Of a stretch of 25,127 nucleotides of DNA, positions 16,611-24,651 are shown piece by piece. Source of the stretch: SSC4 sp964443225 (GTDB lineage Bacteria > Chloroflexota > Anaerolineae > SSC4 > Amarolineaceae); contig CAYUCC010000075.1 of assembly GCA_964443225.1 (NCBI GenBank), positions 1-25,127 of the forward strand. Reading direction: 5' to 3'. Numbering within the stretch: the first letter of the stretch is position 1; every line of letters begins with the position of its first letter. Both the position numbers and the translations under genes were made by a program. Below the pieces are notes generated by a model. The model did no database searches and had not been told where the DNA came from. It worked only from the letters and a program-made list of their open reading frames with translations.

Positions 16611-16729
16611 GAGTTGTTCCTCCTTGGTGGGAACGAATGCAGTACAGTCTCGAATCAGCGGTCGCAGCCGCAACTGTGCTATTTTGACACCAACCCACAA
16701 CGCAGCAAAGTAGGATTGATTACAAGGTT

Positions 16730-16817
16730 GAGGAGTGCCGCACTGGGTTCCAACGCCTACTGGACCTTGGAATGCCAAGCTCCCTCGGCGTTGGAACCGG
16801 AGCGTGCGGCACTCCTC
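16730..16817. repeat. 88-nt near-palindrome between amidase and CSLREA gene
   Basis: Outer arms pair for 14 bp (GAGGAGTGCCGCAC, 16730-16743, with 16804-16817). A second 12-bp stem follows (GGTTCCAACGCC, 16746-16757, with 16787-16798), and a small inner stem (CTTGG at 16766-16770 with CCAAG at 16775-16779) caps it. The asymmetric gaps between stems are 2 and 5 nt. No T-run adjoins either end, so it looks more like a mobile palindromic repeat than a terminator. Outside it, the 280-bp gap contains only the CSLREA leader. Confidence 0.75.
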
Positions 16818-16890
16818 TCCGCCAGAGTTGCCTGTAGAAAACATGAGGCCGCTGGCCTCACAGGCAGCCTGGTGGTGAAGAACAACGGCC

Positions 16891-18180
16891 TCAAGCTTCC
16901 TGCACAGCCTGTGCCCACGCCAACAGGCGCTCGTCGGCGCCGAACGGGGCCACCAGCTGCAAACCGAGCGGCAGCCCGTTGGCCGCCCATCCCGCGGGCA
17001 GCGTGATCGCCGGCATCCCTGCATGCGTCCACGGCAGGGCCATCGCCGGGTCGCCGGTGCTTTCGAGGCCGGCGGGTGCCGGGCCGTTGGCCGCAGGGCA
17101 CACCCACAGGTCGATCGCCGCCTCGCGCATGTGTATTTCCAGTTCGCGCCGCAGTTCCAGAATGTGGGCGCGTGCCTGCGCCAGTTCCTCCTCGGCAACC
17201 GTCCGGCCAATCCCGATGATTTCCACGGTGCGCGGGCGGTACAGCGGTGCGTACTGCGCATACAGCGTCGCATGTTCGCGTGCAAACTCGCCGAACACCA
17301 GCCGGCGGTGCAGCCGGTTGAGATCGGCGACGCCGGCCAGCGCGGGGACCTGCCGGACGATGAAGCCGGCCGCCTGCAGCCGGTCGATCTGCTGCCAGAA
17401 GACGGCCAGTGCCTCCGGCTCGGCCTGCTCCAGGTAAGGACCGGTGGGCACGCCCAGAATGGGTTTGTCTTCCGGCAGCGGTCGCGGCTGCCAGTCGCGG
17501 CACACCACCGCCGCGGCCAGGGCCATGCCCGCCACGTCCTGGGTGAACAGCCCGATCTGATCCATCGTGCGCGAAAAATAGACCAGTCCCTGAGTGTCGA
17601 TGCGTCCCAGGCTTGGCTTGAAGCCCACGACGCCGCAGAACGCAGCGGGGCGAATCACCGACCCGATCGTCTGCGTGCCCAACGCCAGGTGACACAGCCC
17701 CGCTGCCACCGCCGCTGCCGAGCCGCTGCTCGATCCGCCGGGGGTGTGCGCCGGGTTGTTGGGGTTGCGCGTGGGGCCGGGCTCGAAATAGGCAAACTCG
17801 GTCGTCACCGCCTTGCCAACGATGAGCGCGCCGGCGGTCAGCAGCTGCGTGACGCACGTGGCCTGCGCACCGGCGAAGGCAGCCGGTGGAACCGCGGCGC
17901 CGGCGCGGGTCTCGAAGCCGTCGACGTGGAAGATGTCCTTGACCGCCAGGAGTGCACCGTAGAGCGGCGGCCGCCGGTCAGGGTCGGGATAATGCGCAGC
18001 CAGCGCAATCGCTGCCGCGTGCAGACGCGCGCGGCGGTTGGCTTCGGGCAGCAGGGCCAACACCGCCGGATCGACCTGCTCGATGCGGTCACACATCTCG
18101 TCGATCGTCGCCAGGAGATCGTTCTGACCGGCGCGCAGACGATCGACGTCAGTGGTCAATGGGGCTGCATAACGCATCAT
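16891..18180 (-). CDS. Amidase (amidase signature family)
   Basis: A 429-residue enzyme of the amidase-signature family (Ser-cisSer-Lys triad) that hydrolyses amide bonds. The catalytic Lys sits in LLAVKDIFHVDG (about residue 80). The glycine/serine-rich motif GGSSSGSAAAVAAG carries the cis-Ser, and GTQTIGSVIRPAAFCGVVGF carries the nucleophile Ser. All three triad residues are present. The length is within the normal range. Two consecutive ATGs (18180, 18177) are possible starts. A good promoter lies about 90 bp upstream and a small hairpin lies in the leader. GatA is unlikely because gatB and gatC are not adjacent. The natural substrate is unknown. Confidence 0.9.
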   Translation of the reverse strand: MMRYAAPLTTDVDRLRAGQNDLLATIDEMCDRIEQVDPAVLALLPEANRRARLHAAAIALAAHYPDPDRRPPLYGALLAVKDIFHVDGFETRAGAAVPPAAFAGAQATCVTQLLTAGALIVGKAVTTEFAYFEPGPTRNPNNPAHTPGGSSSGSAAAVAAGLCHLALGTQTIGSVIRPAAFCGVVGFKPSLGRIDTQGLVYFSRTMDQIGLFTQDVAGMALAAAVVCRDWQPRPLPEDKPILGVPTGPYLEQAEPEALAVFWQQIDRLQAAGFIVRQVPALAGVADLNRLHRRLVFGEFAREHATLYAQYAPLYRPRTVEIIGIGRTVAEEELAQARAHILELRRELEIHMREAAIDLWVCPAANGPAPAGLESTGDPAMALPWTHAGMPAITLPAGWAANGLPLGLQLVAPFGADERLLAWAQAVQEA

Positions 18181-18205
18181 GCACCGTCCTGTGGTTGGGT
18201 CCGTA

Positions 18206-18227
18206 GTGGGCGCTTCAACGCACCCAC
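18206..18227 (-). promoter_or_regulatory. Leader hairpin of amidase mRNA
   Basis: On the minus-strand RNA, GUGGGUGC and GCGCCCAC form an 8-bp stem (one G-U pair) with a 6-nt loop. It lies between the promoter and the start codon. Its role is unknown; it could stabilise the mRNA. Confidence 0.4.
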
Positions 18228-18269
18228 GTAGAATCGTGAACTACTGAGTTTGGTAATGGAAGTGGGCCC

Positions 18270-18297
18270 ATTATAAACAGGCGCTTGATTTGGTCAA
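18270..18297 (-). promoter_or_regulatory. Promoter of amidase gene
   Basis: Read on the minus strand: TTGACC (18297-18292), a 16-bp spacer, then TATAAT (18275-18270). This is close to the sigma70 consensus and correctly placed for the amidase. Confidence 0.72.
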
Positions 18298-18329
18298 ACG
18301 CTGTTGATGGTCGCTTTTCGTGTGGTCTG

Positions 18330-18338
18330 TGGTATACT
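18330..18338 (+). promoter_or_regulatory. Extended -10 promoter of ppa
   Basis: TGG immediately before TATACT forms an extended -10 element about 70 bp before the ppa start. No good -35 is seen at the right distance, as is usual for extended -10 promoters. It is divergent from the amidase promoter. Confidence 0.5.
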
Positions 18339-18406
18339 CAGGCCATGCTTGTTATCACATCAACGAAGACAGCTCTCCCCACGATGACAACCCACGGAGG
18401 TTTGGG

Positions 18407-19015
18407 ATGGGAAGTGTAACCCGCTTCGATCCGTTTCGTGCCCATCCATGGCATGGCCTTTCGGCCGGCATGGATCCGCCCCGCATCGTCCAGGCGTACA
18501 TCGAAATCACCCCGTTCGACAACGTCAAGTACGAAATCGACAAGATCACCGGCTATCTGCGCGTCGACCGGCCGCAGCGCTCGTCGTCGCAGCCCCCCTC
18601 GCTGTACGGCTTCATTCCGCGGACGTACTGCGCGGCCAAGGTGGCCGAGCTCTCCCCCGGCGTGACGGCGGCCGATGGGGATCCGCTGGACATCTGCGTA
18701 CTGAGCGAACGTCCGATCAACCGGTCGGAGGTGCTGGTAGATGCCGTGGTTGTCGGTGGCCTGCGTGCCATCGACAACGGCGTCGCCGACGACAAGATCA
18801 TCGCCGTGCTGTACAACGACAACATCTGGGGCACCGCCGACGACATCTCCGACATTCCCCCGCGCTTCGTGGAAAGGCTGCAGCACTACTTCTCGACGTA
18901 CAAGCTCGTGCCCGGCAGCCCGTCCCCCATGGTGATCGGGGCAACTTACGGCGCGGCGCACGCCCACGAGGTGGTGCGCGCCGCCATGGCCGACTACGAA
19001 ATCCGCTTCGGCTGA
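18407..19015 (+). CDS. ppa: Inorganic pyrophosphatase (family I)
   Basis: Soluble family I pyrophosphatase that hydrolyses PPi to phosphate to drive biosynthesis; 202 residues, slightly longer than the ~175-residue bacterial core. The signature DGDPLDICVL supplies the metal-binding Asp residues. The substrate-binding segment VKYEIDKITGYLRVDR and the downstream NDNIW/DISD region also fit. The protein has a ~45-residue N-terminal stretch before the core. I chose ATG 18407 because CGGAGG lies 6 bp upstream; the longer open frame from GTG 18320 begins upstream of the likely promoter. It is a monocistronic gene, convergent with the galactose operon. Confidence 0.92.
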   Translation: MGSVTRFDPFRAHPWHGLSAGMDPPRIVQAYIEITPFDNVKYEIDKITGYLRVDRPQRSSSQPPSLYGFIPRTYCAAKVAELSPGVTAADGDPLDICVLSERPINRSEVLVDAVVVGGLRAIDNGVADDKIIAVLYNDNIWGTADDISDIPPRFVERLQHYFSTYKLVPGSPSPMVIGATYGAAHAHEVVRAAMADYEIRFG

Positions 19016-19030
19016 GCCCGTCGCACACAA

Positions 19031-19068
19031 GCCAGACGGTCGAACCCGATCGGGTTGGGCCGTCTGGC
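19031..19068. terminator. Bidirectional terminator-like hairpin between ppa and galK
   Basis: A 9-bp stem GCCAGACGG / CCGTCTGGC encloses a second palindrome, AACCCGATCGGGTT (19043-19056). It lies between the stops of two convergent genes. In the galK direction it is followed by CTTGTGTG, a weak T-rich run; in the ppa direction there is none. Nothing else is seen in the 97-bp gap. Confidence 0.65.
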
Positions 19069-19112
19069 GCAGGTCATCACGATTGGAGCGACGTCAGGGA
19101 GCTGCCGCCCGA

Positions 19113-20354
19113 CTACAATTCCCGAGAGGCGCCGTCAGCAGCGGTGCAGACGTACACCGCCGGTTCGATGCCGGTTTGTGCCTGGTAGCGGGCAGCGACC
19201 GCCTCGGCAAAGGCGGCCGACCGGCCAGCCTCGACCAGGGCCACGGCACAACCCCCAAAACCGGCGCCGGTCATGCGCGCACCGTAACAACCTGGCTCCT
19301 GCTGGGCACTCGCGACCATGACGTTCAACGCGTCGTTGGTCACCTCAAAATCGTCACGCAGGCTGGTGTGGCTGGCGTCCATTAGACGGCCCAACTCGGC
19401 GGCATCACCGCGGCGCATGGCTGTGACGGCCGCCAGGGTGCGTTCGTTTTCGCTGATCACGTGGCGAGCGCGCCGTAGGGTGACATCGTGCAATCCGCCA
19501 GCCTCAGCCACGAAACGCACCATCGTCACGTCACGCAGGGCCGGCACATCGAAGTAGCGCGCCGCGGCCTCGCACTGCGCCCGTCGCTCGTTGTAGGCCG
19601 ATTCCACCAGGCCGCGCCGCGTGGCCGTGTCCAGAATGACCACCGCCGTGCCGGCGGGCAGGGGTACCGCCTGCGTCTCCAGGCTGCGGCAGTCGATCAA
19701 CAGGGCGTGCCCGGCCAGGCCGGCCGCCGAGATCATCTGGTCCATGATGCCGCAGTTGACACCGACCCAATCGTTTTCGGCACGCTGACCGGCGCGCGCC
19801 ATGGCCGCCGCATCCCAGTCGAAACCGGACAAGGCGTGGAAAGCGCGCGCCCCGGCGCGCGCATCCCCGTCGAAACCCGACACGGCGTGAAAGGCGCGCG
19901 CCCCGGCGCGCGCATCCCGGTCGAAACCGGCCACGGCGTGGAAAGCGCGCGCCGTGGCCAGCTCGATGGCGGCCGATGAAGAGAGGCCGGCCCCGCGCGG
20001 CACGTCGCCCGCCATGACCCCCTCCCACCCCTGGAGGGCGTAACCCGCTTCACCCAACGCCCAGGCCACACCCTTCGGGTACTCGATCCAACCGCTGTCG
20101 GTGTGGCGCAGATCCGCCAGATCGAACCGTTCGACCGCATCCAGGTCGAGCGAATGCACGTGAATCTGCCGGTCACGCCGCGGGCGCAGGGCAATCCACA
20201 CCGCGCGGTCGATGGCCATGGGTAAGACGAAACCGTCGTTGTAATCGGTATGTTCGCCGATCAAATTGACCCGACCGGGGGCGCGCACGACGACAGGCGC
20301 CGGCTCACCGTAACGCGCGGCAAAAGCCTCGCGAACCGTTTGTTGTAATGACAT
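19113..20354 (-). CDS. galK: Galactokinase with internal 51-bp tandem repeat
   Basis: GHMP-family kinase that phosphorylates galactose with ATP in the Leloir pathway; cytosolic, 413 residues. The N-terminal galactokinase signature is GRVNLIGEHTDYNDG, the ATP-binding motif is GAGLSSSAAIE, and the C-terminal motif is TGAGFGGCAVAL. GVNCGIMDQ contains the catalytic Asp region. Between GLSSSAA and GVNCG a 17-residue unit (RAFHAVSGFDGDARAGA and variants) occurs three times, whereas relatives carry one; this explains a length about 30 residues above the usual 380-390. I chose ATG 20354, preceded by AGGA, because homologues start there. It is the last gene of the GH4-galT-galK operon, 76 bp after galT. 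Confidence 0.93.
   Translation of the reverse strand: MSLQQTVREAFAARYGEPAPVVVRAPGRVNLIGEHTDYNDGFVLPMAIDRAVWIALRPRRDRQIHVHSLDLDAVERFDLADLRHTDSGWIEYPKGVAWALGEAGYALQGWEGVMAGDVPRGAGLSSSAAIELATARAFHAVAGFDRDARAGARAFHAVSGFDGDARAGARAFHALSGFDWDAAAMARAGQRAENDWVGVNCGIMDQMISAAGLAGHALLIDCRSLETQAVPLPAGTAVVILDTATRRGLVESAYNERRAQCEAAARYFDVPALRDVTMVRFVAEAGGLHDVTLRRARHVISENERTLAAVTAMRRGDAAELGRLMDASHTSLRDDFEVTNDALNVMVASAQQEPGCYGARMTGAGFGGCAVALVEAGRSAAFAEAVAARYQAQTGIEPAVYVCTAADGASREL
19810..19962 (-). repeat. Three in-frame 51-bp tandem units inside galK
   Basis: Units begin at 19810, 19861 and 19912, each opening with GCATCCC on the plus strand. The first two end in a GC-only palindrome, GCGCGCGC CCCG GCGCGCGC (19843-19862 and 19894-19913), while the third lacks it. 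The unit's other half holds a small imperfect inverted repeat around GTCGAAACC. The copy at 19810, last in the protein, encodes the residues that fit the normal galactokinase fold (FDWDAAAMARAGQRAEN). Confidence 0.93.
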
Positions 20355-20430
20355 AGAATTCCTCACAATCGACCGGGTGTCACAGTCGGGCACCACCGGA
20401 TGAGTTCATCCAAATCGGGAATGGCAGTGG

Positions 20431-21486
20431 TCATGCTGTGTCCGCTTCCTTGTAATGCACGTCCGGCAGCTGGCGCAGCCGCGCCGCAGCCTGCTCGGCG
20501 GTCAGGTCACGCTGCGGCTCACCCAGCATCTCGTAACCCACCATGAACTTCTTGACCGTCGCCGAACGCAGGAGCGGCGGGTAGAAGTGGGCGTGAAGCT
20601 GCCAACTTTCCGAAAAGTTGGCAACGTTCTCGAACGGCGCGCCGTGCCAGCCCATCGAATACGGGAACGAGACCTCGAACAGGTTGTCGTAGCGCGTCAA
20701 CAGGCGTTTGAGAATGTCGGCCAGGGTGCTGCGCTCGGTGTCGGTCAGGTCGGGCAGGCGCAGGACGTGGCGCCGCGGCAGGAGCAGCGTCTCGAACGGC
20801 CAGAGGGCCCAGTACGGCACGACGACCACCCAATCGTCGTTGGCCAGCACGATGCGTTCCTGCTGTTCCAGCTCCAGCGCGGCATAATCGACGAGCAGCG
20901 GCGAGCCGTGCTGCTCGAAGTACGCGCGCTGCTGGCGGTCCTCCTTGGCCGGCTCGTGCGGCAGGGCGCTGCCCGCCCAGATCTGGCCGTGCGGGTGCGG
21001 GTTGGAGCAGCCCATGATCGCGCCCTTGTTCTCGAACACCTGCACCCAGCGGTGCGTTTGCCCCAGCTCAGCGGTCTGGGCGGCCCACACGTCCACGACC
21101 TGGCGGATGTCCTCCACTGCCATCTCCGGCAGGGTCAGGTCGTGCCGCGGCGAGAAACAGATCACGCGGCAGATTCCCTGCTCGCTCTCGACGCGCAGCA
21201 AGGGGTGGTTACTGGCGGGCGCCGCGGGTGAATCGGGCAGCAGGGCCGAGAAGTCGTTGGTAAAAACAAATGTGTTCGCGTACGGCGGGTTACGTTTGCC
21301 GCCGGCGCGCTCGTTGCCGGGGCAGAGATAACAGGTGGGGTCGTACGCCGGCCGCGTGTCCTGCGGCGGGCGCTCCACCTGGCCCTGCCACGGTCGTTTG
21401 GTGCGGTGCGGCGACACCAGAATCCAGTCGCCGGTCAGGGCGTTGTAGCGGCGGTGGGGATGATCGGTTGGGTTGAATGGTTGCAT
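20431..21486 (-). CDS. galT: Galactose-1-phosphate uridylyltransferase
   Basis: Leloir enzyme that exchanges UMP between UDP-glucose and galactose-1-phosphate; 351 residues, normal length. The active-site HPHGQIW (nucleophilic His) is present, as are the CYLCPGN zinc-type Cys pair, the SNPHPHG context and the C-terminal HAHFYPPLLRS segment. ATG 21486 starts 2 bp after the GH4 stop, indicating translational coupling. An in-frame TTG at 21492 overlapping that stop lies at a better distance from GGAG and is an alternative start. It is the middle gene of the operon. Confidence 0.95.
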   Translation of the reverse strand: MQPFNPTDHPHRRYNALTGDWILVSPHRTKRPWQGQVERPPQDTRPAYDPTCYLCPGNERAGGKRNPPYANTFVFTNDFSALLPDSPAAPASNHPLLRVESEQGICRVICFSPRHDLTLPEMAVEDIRQVVDVWAAQTAELGQTHRWVQVFENKGAIMGCSNPHPHGQIWAGSALPHEPAKEDRQQRAYFEQHGSPLLVDYAALELEQQERIVLANDDWVVVVPYWALWPFETLLLPRRHVLRLPDLTDTERSTLADILKRLLTRYDNLFEVSFPYSMGWHGAPFENVANFSESWQLHAHFYPPLLRSATVKKFMVGYEMLGEPQRDLTAEQAAARLRQLPDVHYKEADTA

Positions 21487-21488
21487 GG

Positions 21489-22838
21489 TCAATGATACTC
21501 CGGTAACCAGTCGCCGTGCGCCTCGATCAGGTCGTCCACCAGCGCGGTGATCTGGTCTGGATCCAGCTCGGCGGCGGTGTGCGGGTCGAGCATCGCCGCA
21601 TGGTAGATGTGCTCACGTTTGCCGGTCAGCGCCGCCTCGACGGTCAGCGCCTGCACGTTGATGTTGGTCTGCATCAAGGCCGCCAGCTGCGGCGGCAGCG
21701 CGCCGATGCGCGTCGGCTGGATGCCCAGGCGATCGACCAGGCAGGGCACTTCGACGCAGCAGCCGCGCGGCAGATTGTCGATCAGGCCGTGGTTGCCGAC
21801 GTTGCCGTAGATGCGCACCGAGCGCCCGGTTTCCATAGCATGGATGATGTGCGACCCGTACTCGGCGCTGCGTTGGACGCGCAGGAGTGGATTACCCCTC
21901 TGTTCAGGGGTCTCACCCGGTGCGGCGACGTGGAAGCGTACGCTGTCGTCTTCGAACAGGCTGCGCAGCGTCTGCCACCCGGCCAGCTGTACCTCGCAGC
22001 GGCGGATGTATTCGTCGAGCGGAATATTGAACGCCTCGATCAGATCCGGTCGGTCGCGTTTGATGAACCAGGGCACGTACTCGCTGAGGTGCTCGCTCGA
22101 TTCGGTGACGAAGTAGCCGAATTTTTCGAGCAGCTTGTAGCGCACGCGGTTGGTGGCCGGCATACGGCCTTCGCGCATCACCTGGCGGATAGCCGGGTAG
22201 AGATCCTGGCCGTTGCGCTCGAACTTCAGGTAGAAGGCCATATGGTTGATGCCCGCCACCAGGTAGTCGATTTCCCCGACCGGCACGCCGACGTCGGCCG
22301 CCAGCTCACGTGCCGTGCCCTGCACGCTGTGGCACAAGCCCACGGCGTGGATACCGCTCGCGCGGTCCAGCGCCCACATGTTCATGGCCATGGGATTGAC
22401 GTACTGCAAAAACGTGACGCCCGGGCACAGCGCCTCCATGTCACGCGCCATGTCGAGCAGCACGGGGATCGTGCGCAGGCCGCGCATAATGCCGCCGATG
22501 CCCAGGGTGTCGGCGATGGTCTGGCGCAGGCCGTACTTTTTGGGGATCTCGAAGTCAATCACCGTGCCGGGGCGGTAACCACCCACTTGAAACATGGCGA
22601 TGGCATAATTGGCACCAGCCAGCGCCTGGCGGCGGTCCAGCGAGGCCTCGATGGTGGGTGAGACACCGAGCGCCTCGGCGATCTTGCGCGCGACGACCTC
22701 CGAAGTGCGCAGGCGTTCCGGGTCGATGTCATGCAGGCTGATGGTCGAGTCAGCCAGCTCAGGATAGCTGAGGATGTCGCCGAGCAGGTTCTTGGCAAAT
22801 ACGGTGCTGCCGGCGCCGATGAAAGTGATTTTTGGCAT
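21489..22838 (-). CDS. melA: Alpha-galactosidase (glycoside hydrolase family 4)
   Basis: NAD+- and Mn2+-dependent GH4 hydrolase; 449 residues, the standard length. The N-terminal Rossmann motif is KITFIGAGSTVF. GLCHSVQGT carries the Cys-His metal ligands and is in the form seen in MelA-type alpha-galactosidases, and GINHMAFYLKF carries the second His. The enzyme uses an oxidation-elimination mechanism inside the cell, so substrates such as melibiose must first be imported; no transporter is in the window. ATG 22838 is chosen because the family begins MPKI; the open frame continues upstream to 23036 but crosses the divergent promoter region. Its position ahead of galT and galK supports galactosidase over glucosidase activity. 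Confidence 0.9.
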   Translation of the reverse strand: MPKITFIGAGSTVFAKNLLGDILSYPELADSTISLHDIDPERLRTSEVVARKIAEALGVSPTIEASLDRRQALAGANYAIAMFQVGGYRPGTVIDFEIPKKYGLRQTIADTLGIGGIMRGLRTIPVLLDMARDMEALCPGVTFLQYVNPMAMNMWALDRASGIHAVGLCHSVQGTARELAADVGVPVGEIDYLVAGINHMAFYLKFERNGQDLYPAIRQVMREGRMPATNRVRYKLLEKFGYFVTESSEHLSEYVPWFIKRDRPDLIEAFNIPLDEYIRRCEVQLAGWQTLRSLFEDDSVRFHVAAPGETPEQRGNPLLRVQRSAEYGSHIIHAMETGRSVRIYGNVGNHGLIDNLPRGCCVEVPCLVDRLGIQPTRIGALPPQLAALMQTNINVQALTVEAALTGKREHIYHAAMLDPHTAAELDPDQITALVDDLIEAHGDWLPEYH

Positions 22839-22896
22839 GTGATCTTCAACCTGGCGTTCGGGTCCAATGGGAACACCGAAGCATGTGAGTGCACGA

Positions 22897-22925
22897 ATCC
22901 TACCGCGTAACGATTGAATTGGCAA
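22897..22925 (-). promoter_or_regulatory. Candidate promoter of melA-galT-galK
   Basis: On the minus strand, TTGCCA (22925-22920) and TAGGAT (22902-22897) are 17 bp apart, about 60 bp before melA. Spacing is ideal but the hexamers are only moderate matches, as expected for a regulated promoter. Confidence 0.5.
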
Positions 22926-22938
22926 GTCAGATCGGCGA

Positions 22939-22967
22939 TTGACGCACCTCCGGTGGCATGCTACAAT
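22939..22967 (+). promoter_or_regulatory. Promoter of FMN split-barrel gene
   Basis: TTGACG (22939-22944), a 17-bp spacer and TACAAT (22962-22967) form a strong sigma70-type promoter about 40 bp before ATG 23009. It is divergent from the melA promoter, only 13 bp away. Confidence 0.75.
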
Positions 22968-23008
22968 GTGGCCCTCCCGCACCGAACCGACGAAAGGAAA
23001 GCCGCAGT

Positions 23009-23662
23009 ATGAGCGACGCATTTCCCCAAACGCCACGCAACAAAGTGCAGCGCAAGCCGGCGCGCGGGCACTACGATACGGCGACGATCTACCCGATTGT
23101 CGACGAAGCCCTGATCTGTCACGTCGGTTTTGTGCAGGACGGCCAGCCCTACGTCATCCCCACCCTGCACGCCCGCCAGGGCGATCGATTGCTGCTGCAC
23201 GGTTCGCGCGCCAGCCGGCTCATGCGCCACCTGGCCGCCGGCGGTGAGGTCTGCATCACGATCACCCTCGTCGATGGCATCGTGCTCGCCCGGTCGGTGT
23301 TCCATCATTCGATCAACTACCGCTCGGTGGTGATATTCGGCCACGGCGAAACGATTACCGACCCCGCCGAGCGCCTGGCCGCCCTGGAAGCCTTCACCGA
23401 GCGCCTGGTGCCGGGCCGCTGGCAGGAGGCGCGGCCGCCCAACCCCATCGAGCTCAAACAAACCGCGGTCGTGGCGGTCCCGATCGACACCGCCTCGGCG
23501 AAGATTCGCAGCGGCCCACCCGGCGATGACGAAGCAGACATGGACCTGCCCGTGTGGGCCGGCGTGCTGCCGCTGCAGCAGATCGTGGGCTCCCCCCTGC
23601 CCGATCCTGCCCTGCCCGCCGGTGTCGATCTGCCGGAGTCGGTCAGGCATTACCGCCGCTAA
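23009..23662 (+). CDS. Pyridoxamine 5'-phosphate oxidase-like FMN-binding protein
   Basis: A 217-residue protein of the FMN-binding split-barrel (PPOX-like, Nim/flavin-nucleotide-binding) class. The N-terminal region contains the typical KPARGHYDTATIYPIVDEA and HVGFVQDGQPYVIPTLHAR segments. A LLLHGS RASR motif follows, then CITITLVDGIVLARSVFHHS and a NYRSVVIFG block that would line the flavin site. It is a cytosolic flavin enzyme; the exact reaction is unknown. The name 'nitroimidazole resistance' is used for relatives but should not be assumed here. ATG 23009 is preceded by AAAGGA. It appears monocistronic, as the next gene has its own promoter. Confidence 0.87.
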   Translation: MSDAFPQTPRNKVQRKPARGHYDTATIYPIVDEALICHVGFVQDGQPYVIPTLHARQGDRLLLHGSRASRLMRHLAAGGEVCITITLVDGIVLARSVFHHSINYRSVVIFGHGETITDPAERLAALEAFTERLVPGRWQEARPPNPIELKQTAVVAVPIDTASAKIRSGPPGDDEADMDLPVWAGVLPLQQIVGSPLPDPALPAGVDLPESVRHYRR

Positions 23663-23668
23663 GCCAAA

Positions 23669-23698
23669 TTAGACCAAATGTTCTATTTGTGATATAAT
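23669..23698 (+). promoter_or_regulatory. Promoter of VOC gene
   Basis: TTAGAC (23669-23674), an 18-bp AT-rich spacer and a perfect TATAAT (23693-23698), about 63 bp before ATG 23761. Confidence 0.7.
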
Positions 23699-23760
23699 CA
23701 TGCCTGCGGCAAACCCGCAGCCGGTTCTCCCCTTTTTGACACACACAAGGAGCGTACATC

Positions 23761-24564
23761 ATGCACGTAGTCACTGCCTATCCCGACGGTATCTTCTGCT
23801 GGCTCGACCTGGCGGCCACCGACGCCGATGCGGCCAAAGCTTTCTACAGCGGTCTGTTCGGCTGGGAAATGCGCGACATGCTCACCGACATGGGCACGAT
23901 CTACACCAACGTGCAGATCGATGGCCTCAATGTGGCGGGCCTCAGCGTCATGCAGTCCGAAATGCTGGCGCAGGGCATCCCCGCGTTCTGGACGTCGTAC
24001 ATCAAGACCGATGACATCGACGCGGCCGCCGCGCGCATCACCGCCGCCGGCGGCAACGTCTTCATGCCACCGATGGACGTCATGCAGGAAGGACGCCTGG
24101 CCCTGGCCATGGACCCCACCGGTGCGCCTTTTGGCATGTGGCAGCCGCGCAACCACATCGGTGCGCAGCTCGTCAATATGCCCAACACCCTGGTGTGGAA
24201 TGAGCTGCAAACACGCGACGGCGCCACCGCGGCTGCGTTCTATGCCAAAGCCTTCGACTGGGTAGCCGACCGCAATGATTCCAACTACACCGTTTTCGTG
24301 CGCGACGGTCGCCGCCATGCCGGCATGATCGAGATGGATGAGAACTGGGGCGCCGACGTCCCACCCAACTGGGGCATCTACTTCCTGGTTACCGACATTG
24401 ACGCGACCCTGGCCCGCGCTCAGGACCTCGGCGGCCGGGTGCTTGTACCAAAGACGCCCGCCGGCCAGATGGGCTTTTTCGCCGTGCTGCAGGACCCGCA
24501 GGGTGGCGTTTTCCACGTCATGCAGTCGGATCCGCAGTTCGTCGACCCACCGCCCGGTGCGTGA
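23761..24564 (+). CDS. Double-VOC (glyoxalase/bleomycin resistance-like) protein
   Basis: A 267-residue cytosolic protein made of two vicinal-oxygen-chelate domains, about residues 8-125 and 138-258. Each begins with the characteristic short strand-helix (FCWLDLAATDADAAKAFYSG; LVWNELQTRDGATAAAFYAK) and ends with the DPTGAPFGMWQ or DPQGGVFHVMQ strand. This is the layout of CFP30/27-kDa antigen-like VOC proteins. The metal ligands are not the classic glyoxalase I set as far as I can see, so the reaction is unknown. GGAG lies about 10 bp before ATG 23761. It has its own promoter. Confidence 0.88.
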   Translation: MHVVTAYPDGIFCWLDLAATDADAAKAFYSGLFGWEMRDMLTDMGTIYTNVQIDGLNVAGLSVMQSEMLAQGIPAFWTSYIKTDDIDAAAARITAAGGNVFMPPMDVMQEGRLALAMDPTGAPFGMWQPRNHIGAQLVNMPNTLVWNELQTRDGATAAAFYAKAFDWVADRNDSNYTVFVRDGRRHAGMIEMDENWGADVPPNWGIYFLVTDIDATLARAQDLGGRVLVPKTPAGQMGFFAVLQDPQGGVFHVMQSDPQFVDPPPGA

Positions 24565-24568
24565 GAGG

Positions 24569-24637
24569 GTCAACCGCCTTCGGACGCTCGACCACACAGC
24601 CGAAAATTCGCCAGATTGGCGCAGATTAGCGGTTGAC
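24569..24637. repeat. Inverted repeat downstream of VOC gene
   Basis: GTCAACCGC (24569-24577) and GCGGTTGAC (24629-24637) form a perfect 9-bp inverted pair around 51 nt, just after the VOC stop and before the pyrG promoter. It could be a long-loop terminator stem; no T-run follows. Confidence 0.4.
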
Positions 24638-24651
24638 GAGACTGTTCGCGA

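Noticed and set aside
16611..17285. N-terminal extension of the CSLREA protein frame
   Set aside because: It overlaps the amidase gene and the palindrome, and a clear signal peptide with an ideal Shine-Dalgarno sequence starts at 16610.
22839..23036. N-terminal extension of the GH4 enzyme
   Set aside because: The canonical GH4 Rossmann start lies at 22838, and the extension would overlap two promoters and the divergent gene.
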